From the NCBI RefSeq assembly GCF_016918545.1, contig NZ_JAFFQC010000001.1:124001-188000 (forward strand): a stretch of DNA of 64,000 nt. The letters are read 5' to 3'. Both the position numbers and the translations under genes were made by a program. The stretch is from Desulfobulbus alkaliphilus. Lineage in GTDB: Bacteria; Desulfobacterota; Desulfobulbia; Desulfobulbales; Desulfobulbaceae. Below the pieces are notes generated by a model. The model was not told the DNA's origin. It did no database searches and saw only the letters and a program-made list of their open reading frames with translations. This document shows, one piece after another, positions 53,187-61,430 of the stretch (position 1 is the first letter of the stretch; each line of letters begins with the position of its first letter).

Positions 53187-54035
53187 TCAGTTTCCAAATA
53201 TGCGGGATATAAAGCTTCTTTTGGGAGCTTCCATAAAGCGAAGAGGCCGATCCTTGCCCAAAAACCGATCCACCATGTCAAGGTAGGCCTCCCCCGCATC
53301 GCACTCGGCGGTCAGGGTCACCGGAACTCCCGAGTTGGAGGCGGCAAGAACCGCTTTGGACTCAGGCACCACGCCAAGAAAAGGAATGGCCAGGATCTCC
53401 CGCACATCATCGGCACTGAGCATATCGCCCCGATCGACCCGGATCGGATCGTAGCGGGTCACCACCAGGTACTCCTTGACCGGCTCCATATCCTGGACAG
53501 CTCTGCGGGTTTTGCTGGCCAGCATACCGATAATCCGATCCGAATCACGCACCGAGGAAATCTCGGGGTTGGTGACCACCAGTGCTTCATCGGCATAATA
53601 CATGGCGGTGATCGCACCCTTTTCGATGCCGGCGGGGGAGTCACAGATGATAAATTCAAAATTCTGCTGCAGGGAGGCTATAACCTCCCCGACCCCTTCC
53701 AGGGTCAAGGCCTCCTTGTCGCGGGTCTGGGAGGCGGGCAGAATGAACAGGTTGCCAACCCGTTTATCCTTGATCAAGGCCTGATTGAGCGAACCTTCCC
53801 CGTGGATGACATTGAGCAGATCGTACACCACCCTACGTTCGCAGCCCATGATCAGATCAAGGTTGCGCAAACCGACATCAAAATCAATAACAACCGTTTT
53901 ATACCCGCGCAGCGCCAGTCCCGCTGCAAAAGCAGCACTGGTGGTCGTCTTGCCCACTCCACCTTTGCCGGATGTCACTACTACCACTTTTCCCAACTTC
54001 GGTTCCTCCTTTTGGTGGAATCTATCCTCATTCAT
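53187..54035 (-). CDS. minD: Septum-site determining ATPase MinD
   Basis: 282 residues. Deviant Walker A TSGKGGVGKTTT, switch regions (DFDVGLRNLD, CDSPAGIEKGA) and a C-terminal amphipathic membrane-targeting helix (PKRSFISRIFGN) are present. The N-terminus is about 12 residues longer than E. coli MinD. It is separated from minC by 321 bp that hold a repeat E copy, so transcription with minC may be altered. Confidence 0.96.
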   Translation of the reverse strand: MNEDRFHQKEEPKLGKVVVVTSGKGGVGKTTTSAAFAAGLALRGYKTVVIDFDVGLRNLDLIMGCERRVVYDLLNVIHGEGSLNQALIKDKRVGNLFILPASQTRDKEALTLEGVGEVIASLQQNFEFIICDSPAGIEKGAITAMYYADEALVVTNPEISSVRDSDRIIGMLASKTRRAVQDMEPVKEYLVVTRYDPIRVDRGDMLSADDVREILAIPFLGVVPESKAVLAASNSGVPVTLTAECDAGEAYLDMVDRFLGKDRPLRFMEAPKRSFISRIFGN

Positions 54036-54225
54036 CGAGTACGGCTCCTCAGGGATTGTTCAGGTCTTGCAGTCGTTCCCCTGCGACCCGGTGAACGGTC
54101 ACGATTATTCAAGCTCCCCCTCTCCATGCAGGCCCAGACTGCCTGCCGGGGAACAGGTACAGGACGAGTACCTTGAAAAAAGGTTTGATTATACCATGGG
54201 CGGGATTATCCCGCACTGCAGTATT

Positions 54226-54355
54226 CCTGAATCCGTGACGGCTGGACGCTTTTTTTGAATATATACTGCTGTAATCATTTTATAATTGCAGCGGAATCCT
54301 TGATAATAACCATTCACCAACACCTCATTTACGGAGGAACGCTCACGGGTCCAGG
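54226..54355 (+). repeat. Repeat E, medium-length copy between minC and minD
   Basis: Left end CCTGAATCCGTGACGGCTGG, interior TGTAATCATTTTATAATTGC, right end GAACGCTCACGGGTCCAGG ending 1 bp before the minC stop codon. It matches the long copy at 59812 over the first 90 bp and then skips its central part. The rest of 54036-54356 is without a gene. Confidence 0.9.
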
Positions 54356-54356
54356 T

Positions 54357-55214
54357 TCACGCATAGGGGGTAAAGGTCCCTATGGCTTTGAAGCGCAGGC
54401 CATTTTCCTCGAGGGAAATTATCACGCTCTGATTGAGAAATCGTTTATCCAGCATTTCGTTGACCACATATTCCCCCGCAACGGCAACGAGTTCGGGGTT
54501 GCACTGCAGACTGAAAATTCGCGCGCTGGTATTCCCGCCGGTGCCTGCCAGGGCCCGGCCGCGCAGGGTGCCATAGACATGAATATTGCCGGCGGCAAGA
54601 ACCTCCGCCCCGGCGTTGACCGAAGAGAGAATGACCAGATCTCCGTGGGGCGCCACGATCTGCTGACCGGAGCGAATGGGATGGGTGATCACCCGGGTTG
54701 CGACGACGGGAGCTTCCTGGTCCGCCGCCGTTTCAACCGCTGGAGAGATTCCGGGTCCCGGCGGGGGCGATGGTGCTGGTGGCGCTTCTTCCTTTTGTGG
54801 TGGCTTTTTTGGTGACTTTTGTGGCGGCTCCTGCTCGACGGGCTTCTTTTCTTCCGGTATGGCGACGGCTTTCTCCGCCCTTGCCGCGGGCAGCACGCCC
54901 AGCCCTGCCTGATGGGCCCGCATCTCGATGTCGGCTTCATCCCCGCGGACCCCGACGGGAACCAGCCCCAGCCCGCGGATTGTGTAAGCAAGGGAGAGGA
55001 TATCTACCGCGGCCTGCCGCTCTTCGTCAAGCCCCTTGAGGTCGATGATGACCGGCGCATTTTTAAAAAAGGCCCGGGCCTGGTTTATTTTTTTGCGCAG
55101 CTGCGAGGAGAGCAGGTCCGGGTCGACCTCTCTGACATGCAACACCATGACTGTGAGCACACTGCCTTTCAGCTCAAAAGCGGAATGCTCAGAGGAAGTA
55201 TTGTCTGTTTTCAT
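54357..55214 (-). CDS. minC: Septum-site determining protein MinC
   Basis: 285 residues. The N-domain (about 1-110) has VIIDLKGLDEE. A Pro/Glu/Lys-rich linker follows (EEKKPVEQEPPQKSPKKPPQ region, about 140-180), much longer than usual. The C-domain is the MinC beta-helix (RSGQQIVAPHGDLVILSSVN, then GAEVLAAGNIHVYGTLRGRA). It inhibits FtsZ. The repeat E copy starts immediately after its stop. Confidence 0.93.
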   Translation of the reverse strand: MKTDNTSSEHSAFELKGSVLTVMVLHVREVDPDLLSSQLRKKINQARAFFKNAPVIIDLKGLDEERQAAVDILSLAYTIRGLGLVPVGVRGDEADIEMRAHQAGLGVLPAARAEKAVAIPEEKKPVEQEPPQKSPKKPPQKEEAPPAPSPPPGPGISPAVETAADQEAPVVATRVITHPIRSGQQIVAPHGDLVILSSVNAGAEVLAAGNIHVYGTLRGRALAGTGGNTSARIFSLQCNPELVAVAGEYVVNEMLDKRFLNQSVIISLEENGLRFKAIGTFTPYA

Positions 55215-55562
55215 GGAACGATCCTTGTTCGGCAGAATTCAAGGCCATATCATATACAAACTCAGACCGCAAATCTCAACCATTACTCTGCGCTCCGCAA
55301 GTCCTGGTGATGCAATCATCCTGGATCCGCCCCGAAGGACGTCTGGTGAAAATCATGGGAGAGTGGCAGGTACAGCGGGGAGCAAGCATTTGCCCGCGGA
55401 TGGTGGACGGGGAGCAATCCTTTATAGAAACCCACCATGAGCGATCACAGACCAACCCCGTGGGCGAAAGCAGATTCCCTTGTTGTGCTGGCTCTATCGC
55501 CCCGGGGTGGGTTCCTGCGGGGGAGTGCGGAGGACGACAAAACTCGCCGAGACGCAAGATTG
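55215..55562. other. Intergenic stretch without a recognised gene
   Basis: Open frames of about 90 codons exist on both strands but have no ribosome site and no recognisable motif. An isolated CCTGGATCC at 55319 recalls repeat E but is too short to call. Confidence 0.45.
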
Positions 55563-55793
55563 TTACTGCATCATTTTTTTGATTTCTTCGATGCTTGGCA
55601 CTTTACCAACACTTTTCACTGCACCATCGATGACCAGACCGGGGGTCATCATCACGCCATAGCCCATGATCAGATTGACGTCGGATACTTTTTCCAGCTC
55701 ATACTTCACCCCGAGTTCATCGGCGGCGGCTTTTGCGGTTTCCGCCAGTTTGTTGCACTTGGCGCATCCGGGTCCGAGAATTTCAATTTTCAT
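55563..55793 (-). CDS. Small thioredoxin-fold redox protein
   Basis: 76 residues: MKIEILGPGCAKCNKLAETA with the CxxC redox pair, then MMTPGLVIDG (the cis-Pro loop). It is of the redox-active disulfide protein 2 / thioredoxin_3 family. Homologues are often encoded beside COG0701 permeases, as here. It may serve as electron donor or metal(loid) chaperone for that system. Confidence 0.9.
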   Translation of the reverse strand: MKIEILGPGCAKCNKLAETAKAAADELGVKYELEKVSDVNLIMGYGVMMTPGLVIDGAVKSVGKVPSIEEIKKMMQ

Positions 55794-55874
55794 TGTTTGC
55801 TCCTTGTGTTTTCAGGGTGCCGTGGAACTGTCCCTTAAACCGATGTCAACCGGAAGGAAAGCTCCTGGCGGAAG

Positions 55875-57173
55875 TTAAAAAAATGTTCCGTAGAAATAGC
55901 CGCTGAAGGTGGCCATGACAACCACCAGGACGATAAAGGTGGCGGTTTTGCGGATGCCGAGCACACTGTTGATCACCAGCATATTGGGCAGGCTCAGAGC
56001 CGGGCCGGCCAGCAGCAGGGCCAGGGCCGGGCCCTTGCCCATACCGTTGCCGATAAGGCCTTGGAGGATCGGCACCTCGGTCAGGGTGGCAAAATACATC
56101 AAGGCGCCGGCAAATGAAGCGAAAAAATTGGCCTGGAGCGAATTGCCGCCCACAGCCCAGACCACCCACTCGGAAGGGATCAACCCCTCCTGACCGACCC
56201 GGCCGAGCAGGGCACCGGCGATAAAGACGCCAAAAAGCAGCAAGGGCAGGATTTGCTTGGCAAATCCCCAGGAGGTGGTAAACCAGTCCCCCAATTCCCC
56301 TTTATCCGTGCTGATAAAAATGGAAAGGCCGATAAAACCGGCGGTAAAGGCAACTACCGGATGCTCCGGGAGCAGCAGGGCCAGGATGGCGACCACAGCG
56401 GCAATGGCGGCGATTTGCCAGGCCCGCATCTGAAACCAGCGCACCAGCATCAGGCCGAGAGCCGCGGCAAAAGCCGCGGTCAGAAACCATTTCGCATCGT
56501 AGACAGCGGCCCAGATCCCGCTTGTCTCTTGCGGCTGTCCCCAGTTGGCAAAAACCAGAATACCGATCATGGCGGCAAAATACAGGCTATTCTGCCCCAG
56601 CGTCCGTTTCGCTTCCTCCTCGGGCATGGCCATCTGCAGGGCTTGCTGTTGTTGCTCTTCGCCACGGAAAATAAAAGCCATGGCCAGACCGATGACAACA
56701 CTGAAGAAAATGGCGCCCACGGCCCTGGCAATGCCCATCTCCAGGCCCAGCACCCTGGCGGTGAGCACAATGGCCAACACATTGATGGCCGGCCCGGAAT
56801 AGAGAAAAGCGCAGGCCGGACCAAGCCCGGCACCCATGCGGTAAATACCGGCGAACATGGGCAGGATGGTGCAGGAGCAGACGGCGAGAATCGTCCCGGA
56901 AACCGAAGCCACCCCATAGGCGAGAATTTTATTGGCTCTGGCCCCGAGGTATCGCATCACCGCATTCTGGCTGACAAAGACACCGATGGCGCCGGCAATG
57001 AAAAAGGCGGGGATCAGGCAGAGAAGAACATGCTCCCGGGCATACCAGCGGACCAGGTGAAAAGCCTCGAGCATGGCGTTGTCAAAACGGTCATACCCCA
57101 CCGGCAGATAAAAACAGGCCAGAAACACGCCTGCAATCAGTGCCAGATATTGCCACTCATTTTTCCAGCTCAT
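55875..57173 (-). CDS. COG0701 (DUF318/ArsP-like) permease
   Basis: 432 residues with about ten hydrophobic segments in two halves. The paired family motifs are CSCTILPMFAGIYRMGAGLG, then FLYSGPAINV, and in the second half TLTEVPILQGLIGNGMGKGP with LLLAGPALSLPN. ArsP members export trivalent methyl- or aryl-arsenicals, which would fit the arsM gene nearby; other members have unknown cargo. I start at ATG 57173, after the palindrome at 57188-57209; a TTG at 57224 lies upstream of it and is less likely. Confidence 0.85.
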   Translation of the reverse strand: MSWKNEWQYLALIAGVFLACFYLPVGYDRFDNAMLEAFHLVRWYAREHVLLCLIPAFFIAGAIGVFVSQNAVMRYLGARANKILAYGVASVSGTILAVCSCTILPMFAGIYRMGAGLGPACAFLYSGPAINVLAIVLTARVLGLEMGIARAVGAIFFSVVIGLAMAFIFRGEEQQQQALQMAMPEEEAKRTLGQNSLYFAAMIGILVFANWGQPQETSGIWAAVYDAKWFLTAAFAAALGLMLVRWFQMRAWQIAAIAAVVAILALLLPEHPVVAFTAGFIGLSIFISTDKGELGDWFTTSWGFAKQILPLLLFGVFIAGALLGRVGQEGLIPSEWVVWAVGGNSLQANFFASFAGALMYFATLTEVPILQGLIGNGMGKGPALALLLAGPALSLPNMLVINSVLGIRKTATFIVLVVVMATFSGYFYGTFF

Positions 57174-57187
57174 ACCACAACCCAACC

Positions 57188-57209
57188 TGGTTATTTGGCA
57201 AAATAACCA
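57188..57209 (+). promoter_or_regulatory. Probable ArsR operator before the permease gene
   Basis: TGGTTATTT and AAATAACCA form a perfect 9-bp inverted repeat with a 4-bp spacer, 15 bp upstream of the permease start and directly after arsR. Its half-site resembles the sequence upstream of arsR. Confidence 0.7.
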
Positions 57210-57230
57210 TATATTTTTCAACAAAAAAAC

Positions 57231-57566
57231 CTACGCCAGCAGCGCTACCCGCTCCCTGACGCTCGTTTCGATCACCGCCTCGACACATGGCAGATATTTG
57301 ATGATGCAAGGAACTTTAAGGCGATAATAGACCTGTTTCCCCCGTTTTTCATCCTCGACCACCCCGGCCTGTTTGAGCACGGCCAGATGTTTGGATATGG
57401 TGGAAAAATCGGCGTCAATAAATTCGGCCAGCTCGCAGACGCACTTTTCCCCATCAGCCAGCTGCTCGGCCATCCACAAGCGGGTCGGATGCCCCAGGGC
57501 TTTAAGCACATTGGCCTTGGCCTCGATCAGGGCTTTTTCCCTGCTGTTCGGTGGTTGCCTTTTCAT
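57231..57566 (-). CDS. arsR: ArsR/SmtB-family repressor
   Basis: 111 residues. Winged HTH with LKALGHPTRLWMAEQL, then EKCVCELAEFIDADFSTISK containing the CVC metalloid-binding pair in the alpha-3 region, as in ArsR proper, and GKQVYYRL in the wing. Two additional cysteines lie in VPCIIKYLPC. It probably senses As(III) and represses itself and the permease. Confidence 0.93.
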   Translation of the reverse strand: MKRQPPNSREKALIEAKANVLKALGHPTRLWMAEQLADGEKCVCELAEFIDADFSTISKHLAVLKQAGVVEDEKRGKQVYYRLKVPCIIKYLPCVEAVIETSVRERVALLA

Positions 57567-57570
57567 GTGT

Positions 57571-57590
57571 CATTTGGTAAAACAACCATT
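57571..57590 (+). promoter_or_regulatory. Probable ArsR operator upstream of arsR
   Basis: On the minus strand AATGGTTGTTTTACCAAATG begins right before the arsR start codon and matches the downstream palindrome at most positions (TGGTTRTTTTRCCAAAT). Autoregulation is inferred. Confidence 0.6.
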
Positions 57591-57618
57591 CTTTAAAGTC
57601 AAGGGGAATTATCATGTT

Positions 57619-57836
57619 CCCGGGTCTGTGAGCGTCGGTTCCCGCATCAGCCTGGTTGCTCGTGGCCGTTCGATTAAAGTACACTTTATCGGACGGTTAC
57701 GGGCAATGAAGATGGCGAGAGGTCGGAGGCCCCGAAGGGTGGTGGGTCAAGGCATATTGTAAAAAATGCCGCCGAACCGAGAATCTGAGTACAGCAAAAT
57801 ATATTCACAACAAGAATCCAGCCGTTACGGATTCAG
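57619..57836 (-). repeat. Repeat E, long copy (left of the VKOR-arsM pair)
   Basis: About 218 bp, starting CCCGGGTCTGTGAGCG and ending AGCCGTTACGGATTCAGA, in the opposite orientation to the copy at 59812. Both share the internal palindromic stretch CGATTAAAGTACACTTTATC and ACGGGCAATGAAGATGGCG. Confidence 0.9.
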
Positions 57837-57846
57837 ATACAATACC

Positions 57847-58851
57847 ATGGCTTCACAATTACAATACCCGCGAAAAAAAAGAGCGCTGTCTTTCCGCCTG
57901 GGTCAGTTGCTGACCCTGTTGGCAGTTCTGATGATTACGGTCGAAATCGGCATGCTGCTGCTGGGCGGCAAAGGCCTGTGCGCAAGCGAAGGGTGCCTGG
58001 TGGTCGATCAACTGACCACTGTTTCTCCCCTGCTGTTCAATCTCGTTGGCCTGTTCTTTTTTCTCCTCCTTCTACCGGGCTGGCGTTATGCCGGCAGTCA
58101 AAGCGATATCCGGGCGCAACTGTTCCGGCTGCTGCTCCTCGGCGGCCTGGCCGCCGAGGGAGTGCTCATCGGTTTTCAGCTGTTGGTTGTCGACACTTTC
58201 TGCCTCTATTGCCTCATTGTTTTCACCTTTATTCTGCTGCTGAACCTGCTGGCCGGGATCAGGCAGCTGCTGGCCGGTCTCTTTGTGTTCGCAACCGTGC
58301 TCCTGACTATGTTCAGCCTTGAATTCAGCCAGACCGTCGACGGATCACAAACCGTTGACAACGGTGTTTTTGCCAGCAGACCAAGCCCGACGGCGACCAC
58401 CACGGCGCATTTTTTCTTTTCCTCCACCTGTCCCCATTGCAAGACCGTCCTCGATGCCATGGTCGACGACCCCGGCCTGACCATCCACTTCAATCCGACC
58501 GACTCGATATCCTCCCTCGAGGTGGCCGGCGTGACCCTGAATCCGGACTATTCCGCCGCCGCCAACAGGGCGTTTCTCCGCTCCGTGGGCATCGAGGAAA
58601 TTCCGGTTCTTCTGATCCATACGGATACCGGCGGATATCTGCTCATCAGGGGCGAACAAGCTATTCTCCAGCACCTGGCCAGTCTGCGCGTTGCACAACA
58701 CGAAACCGTATTCCCGGCGATTGGCACCTCCTCCTTCACCTCCGACACCGACCCCCTGATTCCCCCGGCGGCTCCGATTGATGGCGCCTGTTCGATAGCC
58801 ACCGATTGCGACGAGGATCCTTTACTGCCCTGGATTGAACCAAGGCCATGA
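57847..58851 (+). CDS. VKOR-family membrane protein fused to a thioredoxin-like domain
   Basis: 334 residues. Four or five membrane helices with the VKOR cysteines: a loop pair Cys45/Cys50 (GLCASEGC) and the quinone-side CxxC at 119-122 (FCLYC). After residue 180 a thioredoxin-like domain has CPHC at 195-198. Bacterial VKORs oxidise DsbA-like partners with quinone. I start at 57847 because the upstream frame is repeat E. Its neighbour arsM suggests a link with arsenic thiol chemistry, which is inference only. Confidence 0.82.
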   Translation: MASQLQYPRKKRALSFRLGQLLTLLAVLMITVEIGMLLLGGKGLCASEGCLVVDQLTTVSPLLFNLVGLFFFLLLLPGWRYAGSQSDIRAQLFRLLLLGGLAAEGVLIGFQLLVVDTFCLYCLIVFTFILLLNLLAGIRQLLAGLFVFATVLLTMFSLEFSQTVDGSQTVDNGVFASRPSPTATTTAHFFFSSTCPHCKTVLDAMVDDPGLTIHFNPTDSISSLEVAGVTLNPDYSAAANRAFLRSVGIEEIPVLLIHTDTGGYLLIRGEQAILQHLASLRVAQHETVFPAIGTSSFTSDTDPLIPPAAPIDGACSIATDCDEDPLLPWIEPRP

Positions 58852-58872
58852 AAAACATAAACAGGAGTCATT

Positions 58873-59655
58873 ATGTACCAAGTCGAAAAAGATGCCATCA
58901 GGATAGCGGTTCGGGAGCGATACACCCAGGCCGTGGAAAACAGCTGCCGGGGCCCCGGTTGCTGCAGTGCTCCGGAGGCGGACCGTTCTCTGGAGATGGG
59001 CTATTCTCCCGATGAAATGCGGGCGGCGCCAGAGGGAGCGAACCTTGGCCTGGGATGCGGCAACCCGCGGGCCATTGCCTCTCTGAGAACGGGGGAGGTG
59101 GTGGTTGATCTTGGCAGCGGCGCCGGTTTCGATTGTTTTCTGGCCGCGGGCCAGGTCGGACCGGAAGGCCATGTCATCGGGGTGGACATGACCCCGGCCA
59201 TGATCACCAAAGCCCGCGCCAATGCCCAGCAGCATGGGTACACCAGCGTGGAGTTTCGTCTTGGTGAGATCGAAAACCTGCCGGTGGCCGACTCGACTGC
59301 TGATGTGCTGCTCTCCAACTGTGTTATCAATCTTTCCCCGGACAAACCCAGGGTTTTTGCCGAGGCTTTCCGCGTACTCAAACCCGGTGGTCGGCTGGCG
59401 ATCTCCGATATTGTCGCCCGTGCCGAAATGCCCGCCCATCTCAAAGCCGACATGACCCTCTATACCTGTTGCGTTGCCGGGGCGTCATTGATCGGTGACC
59501 TGCGGGCCATACTGGAGGCCGTCGGTTTCACCCGGATCGAAATCACACCCCAGGAAGAAAGCGCCGCATTCATCCGTACCTTGGCCCCGACGGAGGTCGC
59601 CATCACCGACTATATTGTTTCCGCCACCATCACAGCGGTCAAGCCGCTCGGCTGA
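58873..59655 (+). CDS. arsM: Arsenite S-adenosylmethionine methyltransferase ArsM
   Basis: 260 residues. SAM motif I is VVDLGSGAGFD (77-87). The conserved As-binding cysteines have counterparts at Cys30/31, Cys62 (GCGNP), Cys150 (NCVINLSPDK) and Cys199/200 (YTCCVAGA). That signature identifies ArsM among small methyltransferases. It methylates As(III) to mono- and dimethyl products that an ArsP-like permease could export. A GGAG site precedes the start, 21 bp after the VKOR gene. Confidence 0.93.
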   Translation: MYQVEKDAIRIAVRERYTQAVENSCRGPGCCSAPEADRSLEMGYSPDEMRAAPEGANLGLGCGNPRAIASLRTGEVVVDLGSGAGFDCFLAAGQVGPEGHVIGVDMTPAMITKARANAQQHGYTSVEFRLGEIENLPVADSTADVLLSNCVINLSPDKPRVFAEAFRVLKPGGRLAISDIVARAEMPAHLKADMTLYTCCVAGASLIGDLRAILEAVGFTRIEITPQEESAAFIRTLAPTEVAITDYIVSATITAVKPLG

Positions 59656-59693
59656 ACCTTCCGGATGACCAGGCATCGGGGGGCGTGCGAACG

Positions 59694-59711
59694 GACGCTC
59701 ACGGATCCAGG
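59694..59711 (-). repeat. Repeat E single end after arsM
   Basis: GACGCTCACGGATCCAGG, the right-type end, 39 bp after the arsM stop and before the next long copy. Confidence 0.7.
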
Positions 59712-59811
59712 ACAATGATATTGTCGCCTTTCCTCTTCCGCTGTTGCATCTCTTGTTTTATAACGACAGACTTGTTAGGATTCGTCGGGAATCGGTTCCT
59801 GAATCCGTGAT

Positions 59812-60029
59812 CCTGAATCCGTGACGGCTGGACTCTTGTTTCGGTTATATCTTGTTGTAATCATTTTATAATTGCAGAGAAACCCTTGACAATACCTTTC
59901 ACCAGCCGCCCTTCGGGGCATCCGTCCGCACGCCATCTTCATTGCCCGTAACCGTCCGATAAAGTACACTTTAATCGAACGGTCACGAACAACGAAGCTG
60001 ACGCACGGACGAACGCTCACGGATTCAGG
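59812..60029 (+). repeat. Repeat E, longest copy (right of the VKOR-arsM pair)
   Basis: About 218 bp: left end CCTGAATCCGTGACGGCTGG (with an extra CCTGAATCCGTGA at 59798), interior TGTAATCATTTTATAATTGC, internal palindrome GATAAAGTACACTTTAATCG, right end GAACGCTCACGGATTCAGG. Terminal 13 bp are perfect inverted repeats. A further partial end (CGCTCACGGAT) follows at 60036. No coding potential. Confidence 0.92.
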
Positions 60030-60151
60030 GAGATGGCTGACCGCTCACGGATATGACCCGCGTTCACCCTTTTTGCCCCACAATCCATTACACCGGTCCT
60101 GCCTTGCACGACCGGTTCCTTTTCATGAACCTCTTTGCAGGAGGAGTTGCG

Positions 60152-61336
60152 ATGCGTGAAGTAGTTCTCGTTGGTGCCTGCCGGACAGCAGTCGGCAGAT
60201 TCGGCGGCACCCTCAAAGATGTCCCAGCCGTGGAACTCGGCGCCCTGGTCATTAAAGAAGCCCTTTCCCGGGCCGGTGTCCAGCCGGAAATGGTCGATGA
60301 AGGCATTTTCGGTTGCGTGCTCTCCGGTGCCCTGGGCCAGAATCCGGCTCGACAGGCCATGCTTGCCGCCGGCATTCCCCAGGAAGTGCCGTCAATCACC
60401 ATCAACAAGGTCTGTGGCAGCGGCCTCAAGTCCGTTATCCTCGCCGCCCAGGCGATCAAGGCCGGAGATGCCGACATCATCGTTGCCGGCGGCTTTGAAA
60501 ACATGAGCGCCACCGCCTACGCCCTGCCCCAGGCCCGCTTCGGCTACCGGATGAATGCGCCCGCCAACGGTATGGTCGACATGATGATCCATGACGGCCT
60601 GTTCTGCGCCATGAACAAGTGCCACATGGGCAAGACCGCGGAAAATATCTGCGAACGTTGGAATCTCAACCGGGAAGAACTGGATGCCTTTGCGGTGGCC
60701 TCGCAGAACAAGGCGGAAGAAGCCATTGCCGCCGGGCGCTTCAAGGATGAAATCGTTCCCGTAATGATTCCGCAAAGGAAGGGCGAGCCGATCTGTTTTG
60801 ACACCGACGAACACCTGACCCCGGGCTCAACCGTGGAAAAACTGGCAAAACTTCGGCCCGCCTTCAAGAAGGACGGCATGGTGACCGCGGCTAACGCCTC
60901 CGGCATCAATGACGGCGCTGGCGCGGTTGTGGTCATGTCCGCGGATAAGGCCAGGGAACTGGGGATCACCCCCATGGCCAGACTGACGGGTTATGCCTCC
61001 GCCGGTGTCGATCCGCTCATCATGGGTATCGGTCCTTCCGCGGCCACGCCCAAGGCTTTGACTAAAGCCGGCAAAACCCTGGAGGAGATCGAGCTGATCG
61101 AGGCCAACGAGGCATTTGCCTCGCAGAGTATCGCGGTTGCCAGGGATACAGGGTTTGACATGGCCAAGGTCAATGTCAACGGCGGCGCCATTGCCCTGGG
61201 CCATCCCATCGGTGCTTCCGGAACGCGTATTCTCGTGACCCTTTTGCATGAAATGGGCAAACGTGATGCCCGCAGCGGCTTGGCAACGCTCTGTATCGGG
61301 GGCGGCATGGGCATTGCCGCGGTTGTAGAACGCTGA
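60152..61336 (+). CDS. Acetyl-CoA acetyltransferase (thiolase)
   Basis: 394 residues, full length. The nucleophilic Cys88 lies in VCGSGLKS, the His of GHPIGASG and the second Cys in LCIGGGMG complete the site. A biosynthetic-type thiolase that condenses two acetyl-CoA or cleaves acetoacetyl-CoA. GGAGGAG precedes ATG 60152; the frame is open upstream but without support. No other beta-oxidation gene is adjacent. Confidence 0.95.
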   Translation: MREVVLVGACRTAVGRFGGTLKDVPAVELGALVIKEALSRAGVQPEMVDEGIFGCVLSGALGQNPARQAMLAAGIPQEVPSITINKVCGSGLKSVILAAQAIKAGDADIIVAGGFENMSATAYALPQARFGYRMNAPANGMVDMMIHDGLFCAMNKCHMGKTAENICERWNLNREELDAFAVASQNKAEEAIAAGRFKDEIVPVMIPQRKGEPICFDTDEHLTPGSTVEKLAKLRPAFKKDGMVTAANASGINDGAGAVVVMSADKARELGITPMARLTGYASAGVDPLIMGIGPSAATPKALTKAGKTLEEIELIEANEAFASQSIAVARDTGFDMAKVNVNGGAIALGHPIGASGTRILVTLLHEMGKRDARSGLATLCIGGGMGIAAVVER

Positions 61337-61430
61337 AAGCAGCAACCCCTCTCCCGAAAACTCCATCGAAAAATCTATCGCCAGGCGGTGCAGACGGCAC
61401 AGACGGCACCGCCTGGCGATCGGCACCGGC

